Positions 34,303-44,465 of a DNA stretch of 64,000 bases are shown piece after piece; position 1 is the first letter of the stretch; every line of letters starts with the position of its first letter. Made by a program: the position numbers and the translations under genes. This DNA is from Collybia mongolica (taxonomy: Eukaryota > Basidiomycota > Agaricomycetes > Agaricales > Clitocybaceae), in assembly GCA_013420905.1 (NCBI GenBank), contig JAAXNY010000011.1:1116001-1180000 (forward strand), in the 5' to 3' direction. The notes under the pieces are model-generated. The model made no database searches and was not told where the DNA came from. It saw only the letters and a list, made by a program, of their open reading frames with translations.

Positions 34303-34504
34303 CTGCCAGCAGATTGTTTTGAGGGCGCATGTTCGTAATTTAACTGACCAGTGGTGCAACAGATACGGAGCGCCCAAAATAAGAGTGATTACACCTCTTC
34401 ATGTCAGGGTGAGTGTCGCGTAAATTGCATGCTAGTTCTTCGCAAATGCGTTGGCGATATTCGCATTAATGTTTTCGAAATCAGCGGGCCAGGGCCAGAT
34501 TTTA

Positions 34505-34875
34505 CTTGTAACATGTTTCCAGGTGGTCCGCGTTGGTGGTTATACCTCTAAAGACTAATTGACGTTTGTATGAATCCACGATTTGATGGTATCTCTGGGC
34601 GAGCCTGGAACGCTCCGCTCGATTCCCACGTCCAAAATTAACGACTTGACAACCGACTGTGGTACGCCAGCTTATAATTATACGGGCGCGCATGTATGAT
34701 TTTTTTTTTGCGTTTCTGGACGAGGGACTTACTATTCCAAAAAAGTCATAATGCAAGAAGGGCCAAGTCCACTTAGCAGCAACTCAGACCCGCACAGCCA
34801 CCTGCACTGCCCATGAAGTCTAAATATTATTCTAATAGTCCAAGATCGCCACCTGTGGACCTCTGGCGACAAAAA
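34505..34875. other. spacer between the arms of inverted repeat 2
   Basis: 371 bp of unique sequence between the two hydrophobin promoters. No gene. A run of nine T lies near 34702. Confidence 0.6.
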
Positions 34876-35077
34876 TAAAATCTGGCCCTGGCCCGCTGAT
34901 TTCGAAAACATTAATGCGAATATCGCCAACGCATTTGTGAAGAACTAGCATGCAATTTACGCGACACTCACCCTGACATGAAGAGGTGTAATCACTCTTA
35001 TTTTGGGCGCTCCGTATCTGTTGCACCACTGGTCAGTTAAATTACGAACATGCGCCCTCAAAACAATCTGCTGGCAG

Positions 35078-35084
35078 TATAAAA
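35078..35084 (+). promoter_or_regulatory. TATA box of hydrophobin, right copy of pair 2
   Basis: TATAAAA 112 bp upstream of the ATG at 35196. Confidence 0.6.
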
Positions 35085-35195
35085 CCGCGTCCAAACGCAT
35101 CGATATCCTTCAGTCGAACAATCACCTTCACTTCGCTCATTTACTAAAATCTACATCTCCTTCTTCTCCGCTCTACCCCCCACTTCAGCTAAAGA

Positions 35196-35645
35196 ATGTT
35201 CTCCAAAGTTATCATCCTCGCCACCGCGTCCCTTGCCCTCTCTGTCGCTGCTGCTCCCAGTGGTGATGACTACGAGTGCAACACCGAGAAGATCTTCTGC
35301 TGCAACCAGCTTGAGCAGGCCCAGACTGTCGCTGGTACTAAGATCGCTGAGACCATCGCCGGTCTCGCCGTTCAAGGTCTCACTGGCTATATCGGTGCTA
35401 CCTGCAGCCCCATCACTGTCGTTGGTGCCGCTGATGGTGGTGCATGGTTAGTATTTTTCCTTTCATTTGATCTGTCTGGATACTTATTAATCATCTCGTA
35501 GCACCTCGCAACCTGTCTGCTGCGAAGACAACTACAATAGTGAGTGTGATGTTAACCCCCTTCTCGGATTTTACTTCCTTACTCATCATTCTTTTAAGAT
35601 GGAGCTGTTGTTGCCAACTGCAATCCTATCAATGCTGTCTTTTAA
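35196..35645 (+). CDS. class I hydrophobin, right copy of pair 2
   Basis: Exons 35196-35446, 35502-35539 and 35599-35645 sum to 336 nt, 111 residues. Eight cysteines: CNTEKIFCC, ATC, a Cys codon formed across intron 1, TSQPVCC and VVANC. Intron positions and phases equal those of pair 1, so the two pairs are paralogues. The mature part differs at many positions (for example QTVAGTKIAETIAG in place of QSAAGADIIHSIVG). Secreted and surface-active by family. Confidence 0.95.
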
Positions 35646-36002
35646 GGAGGCCGTTGAGAGAGGTAGAGGGGACATGGGGTTTCGGCAATAGACTCATTAG
35701 TTCGATTGCTCCAAATATATCATGTCCTCGTCGTTGTCTTTCCTTGCATGCCGTACTTGGATGTTTTTCCCTCTCGTTTACTGTACTAGCTTGAAAAGTC
35801 TTATCCGTGGATGATGTAGGAGCTGGGCTAGTGACATAAAGTCTAGCCTATCATTGTGTATTGTGATTATATAGTTGTAGTAGTGTAGAACATGTTTTGA
35901 AGATGGGGAATACAGGTTTGGTAAGGTGAAATGGTACTCCGAATAACGGATTTAAATGAATTTATGTCAAAAAGATATCCATTATAATTGTCTGATAGTA
36001 CG
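35646..36002. other. convergent 3' flanks, right arm
   Basis: Mirror of 33378-33734. Several substitutions occur just after the hydrophobin stop (35650-35730), then near identity again. No gene. Confidence 0.5.
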
Positions 36003-37298
36003 CTACACATATGTGCGTGAAGACGTTGCTGTACTTTCTTGGTTGGCAAAATCCTTGTCTACACCTCCGTGAACATAGGCTGTTTCTGCGGGTTCAGTTC
36101 CAATTCCTACAGATGTCTCGCCCTTTGGCCTGTCTTTTGGACTGTCAGATCCTGTGATTTCACTCTCTGAGTGATTGGTTCGAGAAGCAAACATCATCTG
36201 CATCGTCGACTTTTGTGGGGTCTCTACTGCGGCTGGAGCATGGAATTTTGTCCAAAATCGATGGGAGGCAGCGGCGAGGACAACAAAGTTACAGATGATC
36301 AGTGAGACGGCAAGCTACCGAACACATAGGTTGGCACAACCCCTGATGTAAGAAAAGTAGAATACATACCTCAGCATTACCAACAATAATTGAAATTTCA
36401 GTATCTTGCCAGAGATAAAATGCGTGGACAATTGACACAATAGTGGTCAGCCCACCAATGGCAAAAGAGGCAGACAACCGAATCCGCAGTCTCATCGAAT
36501 GGGAAGATTTCAGGGAGCGCATAATAATTAAAGGAACGGTGATCAGAACTGCATCGGCAAGGGCATCGGCTGTATCACATACGTTAACTTCCTGGTGACT
36601 TTTGTATGAAACGACATGGAACATACTCGTTACCTGCACGATCGCAACACTCTTACCGAGAACACATTGTGGAATCACTTTGGATTTCCAATGAGTCTCC
36701 CGATCTTGGGGCTCACATACCCAAAAGACTTGTGCCACGAGGATAAGCGCTGCCATCAGGAATAGAGATGCTGCATAATATAGCTGGCGTTGATACCGGC
36801 CAAAGCGAATGATGCTGAAAAGGACAGATATTCGAGACGACCTGAGAAATGAAATTGAGCCAGAAGATCTCTGATGTGGTTTCACCTGGTAATTAGCATA
36901 CCATATGGTTAGATCGAAACCGACAGCCAATATATAGTACATGGCGATGCGGGCGTTGTGCGGGATGTTGCTTCCGTCTGATAGAACGTTGCTCAAAATT
37001 CTTTTTATTGATTTTGGCAACGATGTACATACCCTTCAATGAATAATACAATTTTCCAGTAACGCCCGTTAGGATAAGACAGAGAAGACCCGTGAAGGCA
37101 AGTGCATCATCCCACCCGAGTTTTCGAATCCTGAGGGCTAGTCGAACGACGGTGGCTGCGGCTGCCAACGCTATGCCTATGGTGCCACCGACTCGAAGCC
37201 ATTTGTGAATGAGCGCATGAACCTGGGAAAGAAAAATACCAACCTAGTATCTGGTGCTCCATGTTGTCTGTGTCGGTGTGCCGTGGTCTCAAAAACAT
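36003..37298 (-). CDS. fungal rhodopsin-domain membrane protein, right copy
   Basis: Inverted paralogue of 32085-33377 with the same start (MFLRPRHTDTDNMEHQIL), intron positions and C-terminus. The last exon, 36003-36314, is essentially identical to the left copy. The central exons differ at about one residue in ten (AASLFLMAALILVAQ for TPTLFLLAVFILVAQ; GSNIPHNARIAMYYIL for GSNIPHNPRIAMFYIL). All splice signals appear intact, so both copies may be functional. Confidence 0.8.
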
Positions 37299-38061
37299 TG
37301 TTGCGGTTGAAGTGTGCCAAGGAGAAGAGAAAAGTTATATACGAGCCCACAATCCCATGCCTGTCAAAGAATGTGATGGCTGAATGTCTTGCATGTTGAC
37401 GGTTCTTCACACTTACACCAGATGTCTATGTATTCTTATCCATGGGAAATATGCATGATGTGTCGGTGCAGATCGTAGACCTTGGAATGTTGATAATTTG
37501 GAGTATGGCATTTCAAAGCGGTGACGAAAGCCTTCTCATCATTACCTCAGTAGGACATATCGATCTCTCTGGAACAGCTTGACTGTAAAAAACAAAAGGC
37601 CAAAGCTCGCATCACGTTCGTGACGATCTCACCGTATGCTTAACATATCATGTTGGACATGTTTCCAGGATTGACAGGCGCCTCGTTCCGCGCGCAGTCT
37701 TATGGCATCGAGAACAGATTCATACGTGGGGCCCAGCGAGGTTGAGAGAAAACCTGAGCAGACATGACAAGTTCTTCCTAATGAGAGGTGAGTGCTTGAA
37801 CCTTCCTAAGAAGAGAATCGCAAAATTTTAGTGAGTCTCCTGAGCTTCTGTAAATTCCTTCGACGAGATGGATGGAAATTTCTGGGAGCCTGTTCTAGGA
37901 AGAGCGCAAAACAGGTGTGAATTCCGTCGAGTTGGACGCGGAAGATGCCGGTCATCACGGTCATGCAAAACGTGACCGCACGCGTCGTGGTTGGTTATAC
38001 TTGAGACCACTCACTGTCATCGGGCTATTCACGCAGCTTCAAGGACCTGTCCCCGTTCGCA
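37299..38061. other. arm sequence upstream of the CxxC gene, decayed ORFs only
   Basis: Matches 31291-32084 inverted, with many differences. No continuous reading frame shared by both arms. It contains the promoter sides of the membrane-protein gene (minus) and the CxxC gene (plus). Confidence 0.45.
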
Positions 38062-39106
38062 ATGCCAGGACCATCCAACGTCAGGAGAAAGGGAAAACCC
38101 CAAGGGAAGGGTCGTAAGAAGAAGAATCCTCGTCCTTCACTAGAGAGCCAGATCACCCTGCAAAGGTCGACGAGCTACGATTCAAGTACAACTCAGACAC
38201 ACTCACCCTGCCAATTACCAACGCCTCCTGATTGTTATGATACGACTTCCCCCAGCAAAAATACCATCCCATTGGCGGAGGAAGGCGACCCTAAACATCC
38301 CACGGAATTCTTTGTGCCACCATTCCCGTTTATTCATGACCCAGGAAATGGACCTCGGGTTCGTGATACTCGCACTTTTCTAACATCTAAGTTCTTCGCT
38401 CAACCGCCTGCGCTTGATGTAAGTCTTATCCTCACTTCCCTTCCATGATTGTTTTCATATCCTCCGGAGATACCGCTATGTGCCGAGTTTGCTCAGGAAG
38501 AGATCCTTGAAATGTTGTGCACGATACTGCCAGAGGAAACTGCCTTGGTGCGTGTACATCTTCTTTTTGCTTCGTTCCTAGATCAATTCAAATTATTCGA
38601 AGATCCTTTGGTACAATAAAAGTCGAGCAACAAGCCGTGTTTGCCCTGCATGTCAAAGACTATATCGGTTGGGAGATATCTTGCCGGACCATGTGCCCGA
38701 TGGTGTTGAGCGGGATGAGAAACGCCCATCCCCATTGCTGGAGCGTGAACAGAGTATCAGTGGACTATGTATGTTGAAAATTCGTTTCATCTGGTTAAGC
38801 ATCTCATCTTTACTAGGCTCTCCCGTTTGCTTCGTTCTTGCATCTTTCAACTATCCGGGTGCAATACAATCTGCTTGGGGCAGGATGGAGGACGAAATGG
38901 ACGATCAAACGTGGGAATTATTGAACGGACCTGGGGAAGGGAATGTTCAGAATGACGTGGGACGTAGTCTAGGTATGCTAGTGAAAATGACGCGACTTCA
39001 TGACTTGGGATTGGCCCAGCTCTGCTTGGGAGAAGAGGCTTTCATAGCTGACGATACTTACTATGGAGATGGATCTCACGCCTCTCATCTCGATGTGGCT
39101 TCGTGA
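38062..39106 (+). CDS. uncharacterised CxxC protein, intact right copy
   Basis: Exons 38062-38418, 38470-38547, 38603-38768 and 38817-39106 sum to 891 nt, 296 residues. The first 120 residues are basic, Pro/Ser-rich and probably disordered (MPGPSNVRRKGKPQGKGRKK). A compact region follows: EEILEMLCTILPEETALILW, then CPACQRLYRLGD with a C-x2-C pair, CSPVCFVLASFNYPGAIQ with a second C-x3-C, then WGRMEDEMDDQTWELLNG and LVKMTRLHDLGLAQLCLGEE. I believe this C-terminal region recurs in mushroom genomes, but I know of no assigned function. The four Cys could bind zinc. Confidence 0.72.
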
Positions 39107-39140
39107 TTTCAGCGCAGACTGTATACCTTAGTAAGTGATA

Positions 39141-40801
39141 CATTGTGTTTGGGTACCTTTTCTATCCTGATCAATTGACAGTTCGTGACTTCGTGCTTTG
39201 TTTCTCTGCTTTGGGCACACTAGACATACCAGGTGCATGTATCTTTATTCTTCACTTTAAGCTATCTAAACCAGTATAATCATTAAAAAATTAAATATCG
39301 TCTCTCCGTCCCTTGCGCCGCTCAAACTCTACGATCCATTCAGGAAGTTATTTGCCGAACCCACCACTGAACCTTGTTTGAAATTCTAATGCTCCATATG
39401 ACACAGACGACAATACCATAATCGTGATAATATGGCATTATTTGGTCAAAATAATCCCAGGTCTACGACGTATATTTCGGCGTTTTGTGAAACCGCCCGA
39501 CTTCTTGAGGACTACGGGACTTCATATAATCTTACTCTTGCACTTGACTCCAAAGCGCCAAGTGAACTCCAAGGACAACAAGGAGCGCGATCGTGGAAAT
39601 TGGGGGTGGGGCTCAACTCCGGCGAACTGCCCTTTGAGGTTACATAGTGAGCTGCGGGTGAGCGCTGCACGCAGGCTCAGAACGCTTAGAGAGAGCTGAA
39701 TATGGGACCCTCCGCGGTAGCAGATGACTTTTGGGCACTCGAGCTGGGAAAAGTGGTTAGATGTAACACTTGGGGCTCATTCAAGTCCGTCGTATTCTAT
39801 CACTGCATCAACGCTTTCCACCAAGACTCGATATAGATTGGCTTACTACTTCGCCAAGTTGCTCAGATCCCCATGAGACATACGCCACTAACGCCATGAG
39901 GGTGTGCGTACTCGTCGGCAAAAGGTATTGACGATCAGAAATTCCGCTTTCCCCAGCGGAACTTATTAGGCGGCATCACGGTCTGGATACATGCGGTCCG
40001 CCGGCCCGTCACATATTTGTGCTCTGGATAACCACCATTTCGTCCAGACGGCGCGACCGACGATTTCCAAAAGCTGTAAGATATGACCGTGGAAACTGCT
40101 TTTGTAAAGGTCCCAGGGGTAATCGGTAACCACGTAGTGGTGTGGGGTAGTGCGGGGTAAGGACATTTGTCGGCCATCAACAATTATGATATTAACAGAG
40201 CAACTTGGAAGCAGAATCCACAGCCTCAATAAGATTCTGAGAAAACCAGACAAAGCGTTTATTCCAGCGCGTATGTCAGACGTACAGCTTATTCTCGTCG
40301 ACGATACGACGTCACGATCTGGTCAACAAGAGTAGGTTCTATTTTTATCCCGATTCGTCGTACCGCTGCCGATAAAGGATCGCGATCATTAAACTTCAAC
40401 CGACACTCTTCCAATGATATTACAACATGGTCACAAAGTCAGCTGGCTTCTCCCTGCATTCCATAAGTATCCCATTCCCGCCTTTTCGGAGGTACTCTCT
40501 GGCTTGGTAGTCCTCGCGGCACATGGTCTCGTCTGCCCAGGACTGCCTTTAATGATTTCCATCTCATAGACGCTCGCATTTCCCATCTTATTCAGTCTCA
40601 TACAATTGCCATGACCTTGAGCCGCCCAAGAGTCCACCGCAGAGCTTTCAGGTTACGGACCGCCCTATCTCCCGCGGCCCGTCATAAGAGGCCGAAGGGT
40701 GAAGCCATGACATATGCCACCTCACATTTTGCAGCATAAAACTCGGCAAATCTTTTGGGGAATGTCGATACTCATCCTCAACTCATTCCCCGACGTCAAA
40801 G
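39141..40801. other. gene-poor region between inverted repeat 2 and the pectinase
   Basis: Small ORFs at 39432-39647 (71 codons), 39966-40253 (minus, 95 codons) and 40431-40637 (minus) lack domains, signals or splice partners. The last 100 bp are the pectinase promoter (CATAAAAC at about 40735). Confidence 0.4.
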
Positions 40802-42582
40802 ATGATTCTCAACACATCCCTGGTTGCCCTTGGTCTTCTTGCCCTCACTGGCGTTGACGCGACCAATGTCAAGGTCAAGAGATGCACAGTCAAGCATAAC
40901 AAGAATGGGAAGGATGACTCTAAAAACATCCTGAAAGCATTTAAGGACTGTTCCAAGAACGCCGTCATTACTTTTGACAAGGCGGACTACAATGCTCACA
41001 CTCCCATCTCGATGACCGGCCTTAGTGAGTATCCTATAGTCGTCAAAATGGGTCCTGCCTGACCGAGATTTAGAAAACGTGGTTGTGCACCTGAACGGAA
41101 ATCTCAACCTTCCCAAGGACATGAAAACCGTGCAGGAGAGAATTAATGTCACCTTGAATCAACCCAGTGTACGTTCTCTTCGCCTTTGCGTCAACCCATT
41201 GATCAACTGAACCCCCACTACAGACTTACGCCACGCCGTGGTTCTATTTCCAAGGCGAGGATGTCTCCATCATCGGGTCCCAAGACTTTAAGTGGGGCAG
41301 ATTCAACGGCTACGGCCAGCAGTGGTGGGATATCGGCAACCGCGTACGTGACATCCATCTTTCTCGTAAGGCACGGGGGAAACACCTCATGGCCTAATTC
41401 AGGTTCTCCGCCCCCAATTGGCGACTTTCAACGTTACTGGAGGCCTTCTGCGTGACTTGAAGGTCATCAAACCCATCGCCTGGGGCTGGAACTTACCTGG
41501 TAGGAATATCCTCGTCAGGGACCACTTCGTGGACGCGATGCCCAACAACGGCACACGCGATGACACTATTAGTTTCCCCTTCAACACGTGTGTTTTAGTC
41601 TTTACCCGAAATATGCCCGTATTCACAACGCTTGATGTAGTGATGGCTTCAATTTGTCGGGACACAATATCACCGTCGACGGCTATTACGGTCACAACGG
41701 CGACGACTGTGTCTCTGTCATCAATGGCGCTCAGGATATTGTCGCCAAAAACGGCTACTGTGGATTCTCCTCGCACGGCCTATCCATCGGTTCCTTGGGC
41801 CGAAATGGCGCTGTACACACCGTGAAGAACGTGTTGTTTAAGAACTGGACTATGGAAGGTGCCGTCTATGGTGCCCGCGTACGTTATTGTCACTTCGCGC
41901 CGTGCATACCAGTATTTATCTTTTCTCGATTTTGCAGTTCAAGAGCTGGACCGGAGGTCAGGGATCGGCAGAAAATATTGCTTGGGAGGATATCACGCTC
42001 ATTGGCGTGTCCACTGGAGTCTTCATCACACAAAAGTGCGTGCTTTTTCTTGCTTCTGGCTGTCGAAAGCTGACTTTTTGGGGGAAGCTATTACGATCAG
42101 GACAAGGGACCTCGACCTCCCAACGTCAACAAGACGAGCACTCACGTTTCCAACATAAGCTTCAAAAACTTCAAGGGCACCCTTGGCACGAGCTGGAGTG
42201 AGTTACTTTGTTCTTTCCCTCCCCGCACTTCTCATATTTATAATCGTAGCCGACGGAACTTGCATCAGTGATCCATGCTGGAACTACGTTCCCGGCCTCG
42301 ATGAGGTAAAATCTGTTATCTTTGACTTGTATGCTGGGACGGGTAAGGATACCCCTACACTTTCTCTGGCACCCATCGCTAATTGAGTTCGTAGCCGTCA
42401 ATATTACCTTGTCGGGTATTGACATCCGCACGCGCAAGAATTCCAAAAAGACCAACGTAATCTGTGATCCTACCACGCTCGTTGAGGGTGAACAAGACAC
42501 TCTGGGCTTCCAGTGCGCCAACGGACCGTTTATCGCAACGCCCATCAAGAAACCCGGAAAACCTCGTAGTGAGCGTGAATGA
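40802..42582 (+). CDS. secreted polygalacturonase, GH28 family (probably exo-acting)
   Basis: About eight exons. Signal peptide MILNTSLVALGLLALTGVDA. The right-handed beta-helix carries the GH28 signatures in order. First, N-T-D-G is formed across an intron (AAC AC at 41582-41588 joined to T GAT GGC at 41640). Next is HNGDDCVSV with the catalytic Asp pair (41700-41710), then SSHGLSIGSLG with the catalytic His (about 41770). Last, R-x-K is formed across the intron at 41880-41940 (GAR/FKSW). The sequence DPCWNYVPG and the overall layout fit exo-polygalacturonases better than endo types. It hydrolyses pectin outside the cell. All introns have GT..AG ends and the frame is kept throughout. Confidence 0.88.
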
Positions 42583-43202
42583 GGCTCTGGCTATAAACTG
42601 TAGAACCATATTCCAGATGCGCCTTTAATAAATACCCACTTATTTGCCAATAATCTGAGTGCGTGTTGCAGTGCCAGTGACTAGAATGGATCAACTTCGG
42701 GCACCGAGGCCGGCCGATATGCTCCGGTGGGCCCACATGACCCGCAAGAAGTGTCCGTGCGCAGGCCGGTATAATTCCCACGGGAAAAACAACAAGGGCA
42801 AGTTCGCAGAGAGAACCGGCCAGCCAACTTCACCCACTGCGCCAGGCCTACTACGCCTTGCGCCTATAAGCCTAAGCCTCCCCTATACGCCTCCCCCCCC
42901 TAACAAATTACTCCTCCCTTCTTCCCCCCTCAAATATCTAATAGTAAGTCTAAGTCCTGGCTATCGGATCACAATCGATAAGGGCCAAGCCTGGGCGCTG
43001 TCGTTGCTGTCGTTGGCACACAGCGGCGGGCATATCGTGAGCGCGAAGCTTTGTTTGTTTGGCTCAAGTCCGAGTCGCGTCGACGCGTTTCTCGTCCTGC
43101 CCTTACTTCATCTTCTCCTTCCTGCTCGCTGTACCTGTCGATATACGTCCGCGCTCCTATATGATGACGAGGATGCTGACGGTCCTTCTTTTTCACTTCT
43201 AG
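42583..43202. other. intergenic region, promoter of the HMG-box gene
   Basis: C/T-rich, with CCCCCCCC near 42893-42900. An open frame at 42659-43210 appears accidental, because the HMG start at 43203 lies in another frame with proper splicing. Confidence 0.5.
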
Positions 43203-43937
43203 ATGCCTAAAGCATCCACGAAATCCTCAGTGAGTCATTTTACCCTATCTTTTTACTTTATTTCGAATCGTTACAACCTGGGTGGGCGTGGGAGATGATG
43301 TTTTGTGTTTTGGGTGCGAAACGACACGTCGTGCACGCCTGAAATGTTTTTTAACCTGCCATATGCATATACCAATTTGGAAAAACCCCAATCATTTTTG
43401 ATCACTTCTCAAGCGCCCCAACGACCTGTTGATCTGTTGTTGACCGCCGCTACTCTCTGCAGCACAAAGAAAAAGTCGAGAAGGCCCCCCGTGGCAAGGC
43501 GAAAAAGGACCCAAACGCACCCAAGCGTGCTCTATCCGCCTATATGTTCTTCTCTCAGGATTGGCGCGAACGGATCAAGACTGAGAATCCTGATGCCGGG
43601 TTTGGTGAATTCGCGCGCATATACCCGCTCCACTTACTTGCACTGATTGCTTGTTCTTTGCAGGCGAGGTTGGAAAACTCCTTGGCGCAAAATGGAAGGA
43701 GCTTGATGATGAGGAGAAGAAGGTTTGTTGTATATTATAACGTTGGTGTGTACGTATACTTACTGATGGACTGATTTTCAGCCATATATTGAACAAGCCG
43801 CCCGAGATAAAACGCGGGCTGAGGAAGAGAAGGCTTCATACGTACCTGAATCCGCACCCCCGGCAAAGTCGCGCGCCTCCAAGAAGGCTGCAAAACCCGC
43901 TAGTGAAGACGATGAAGAAGAAGAAGACGACGAATAA
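43203..43937 (+). CDS. NHP6: NHP6-type HMG-box chromatin protein
   Basis: Exons 43203-43229, 43463-43604, 43664-43722 and 43782-43937 sum to 384 nt, 127 residues. One HMG box: [60 protein letters not shown]. An acidic tail follows ([10 protein letters not shown]). Length and the single box fit NHP6, which bends DNA and works with FACT. The acidic tail is longer than in yeast Nhp6. Confidence 0.92.
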
Positions 43938-44465
43938 ACACTGATTTCCGTCCGCTACTGGTTTTTTCCCATCCCGCCCTATTTTACTCAGCCACTCACA
44001 CTTCTTCCCCCCTGTCTGCTCGTAACGAGCCTCCACTCACCGTTCGTCGCCTGCCACGATTGTCAAATATTAACTTAGTCACCGAGGTAGGGTTAGTGTT
44101 GGTATTTTTTCGGTACCAGATGTTTTAAATATGTTTTTACTTCGCTCGTTTGCTTGCCACTCATTTGCTTGTGCTACTCGGCTCTTCCTTCCTTGCTGAT
44201 CGTGTAGATTAGGTACTGTACTTCGATTACTTTAAGGTATAAAATGGCACGCGATACATATCCCTCCATTATGAATATACCCTTAGTGTCTCCACTGTTG
44301 GGAGTCTTGTATATAGCTGGCCTCGGGAGCATTGTGCTGCACTGCTCCGATTCCGTCTTCATGGTCGATGCGGCTTATCCGGCATCTACGAATCACGTGT
44401 CGTAACAAACACAGCCACTTTTATCACATCTATCAGATCGATGGTGTTTAACTTGACCCCATACC
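43938..44465. other. intergenic region before the TPR-CHAT gene
   Basis: 3' flank of the HMG gene and promoter of the TPR-CHAT gene. CG dinucleotides are present at ordinary frequency here. A minus-strand ORF at 44174-44362 has no support. Confidence 0.45.

Larger units (their letters stand above)
25787..34504 (+). repeat. left arm of inverted repeat 2, interrupted by a LINE
   Basis: Inverted match to 34876-39140. Near the centre, matching coordinates sum to 69380 (for example 33879 with 35501, and 33177 with 36203). Outwards the sum drifts by a few bases from small indels (69367 at 30850/38517). After the LINE it drops by 4449, which is the LINE plus one target-site copy. Without the insertion the arm is about 4.27 kb. 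The central part is virtually identical between arms; the outer 2-3 kb shows roughly 5-15 percent differences by eye. Confidence 0.93.
34876..39140 (-). repeat. right arm of inverted repeat 2 (about 4.27 kb)
   Basis: Inverted copy of the left arm without the LINE. It begins TAAAATCTGG at 34876 and ends near GTAAGTGATA at 39131-39140, where similarity stops. It holds intact versions of the hydrophobin, membrane-protein and CxxC genes. Confidence 0.93.

Noticed and set aside
25787..39140. IR2 arms as terminal inverted repeats of a large DNA transposon
   Set aside because: No transposase lies between the arms, no target-site duplication flanks them, the spacer is only 371 bp, and the arms hold ordinary host genes.
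42659..43210. 183-codon plus-strand ORF between the pectinase and the HMG-box gene
   Set aside because: Pro/Leu-rich translation of C/T-rich promoter DNA. It overlaps the HMG start in another frame and has no domain.
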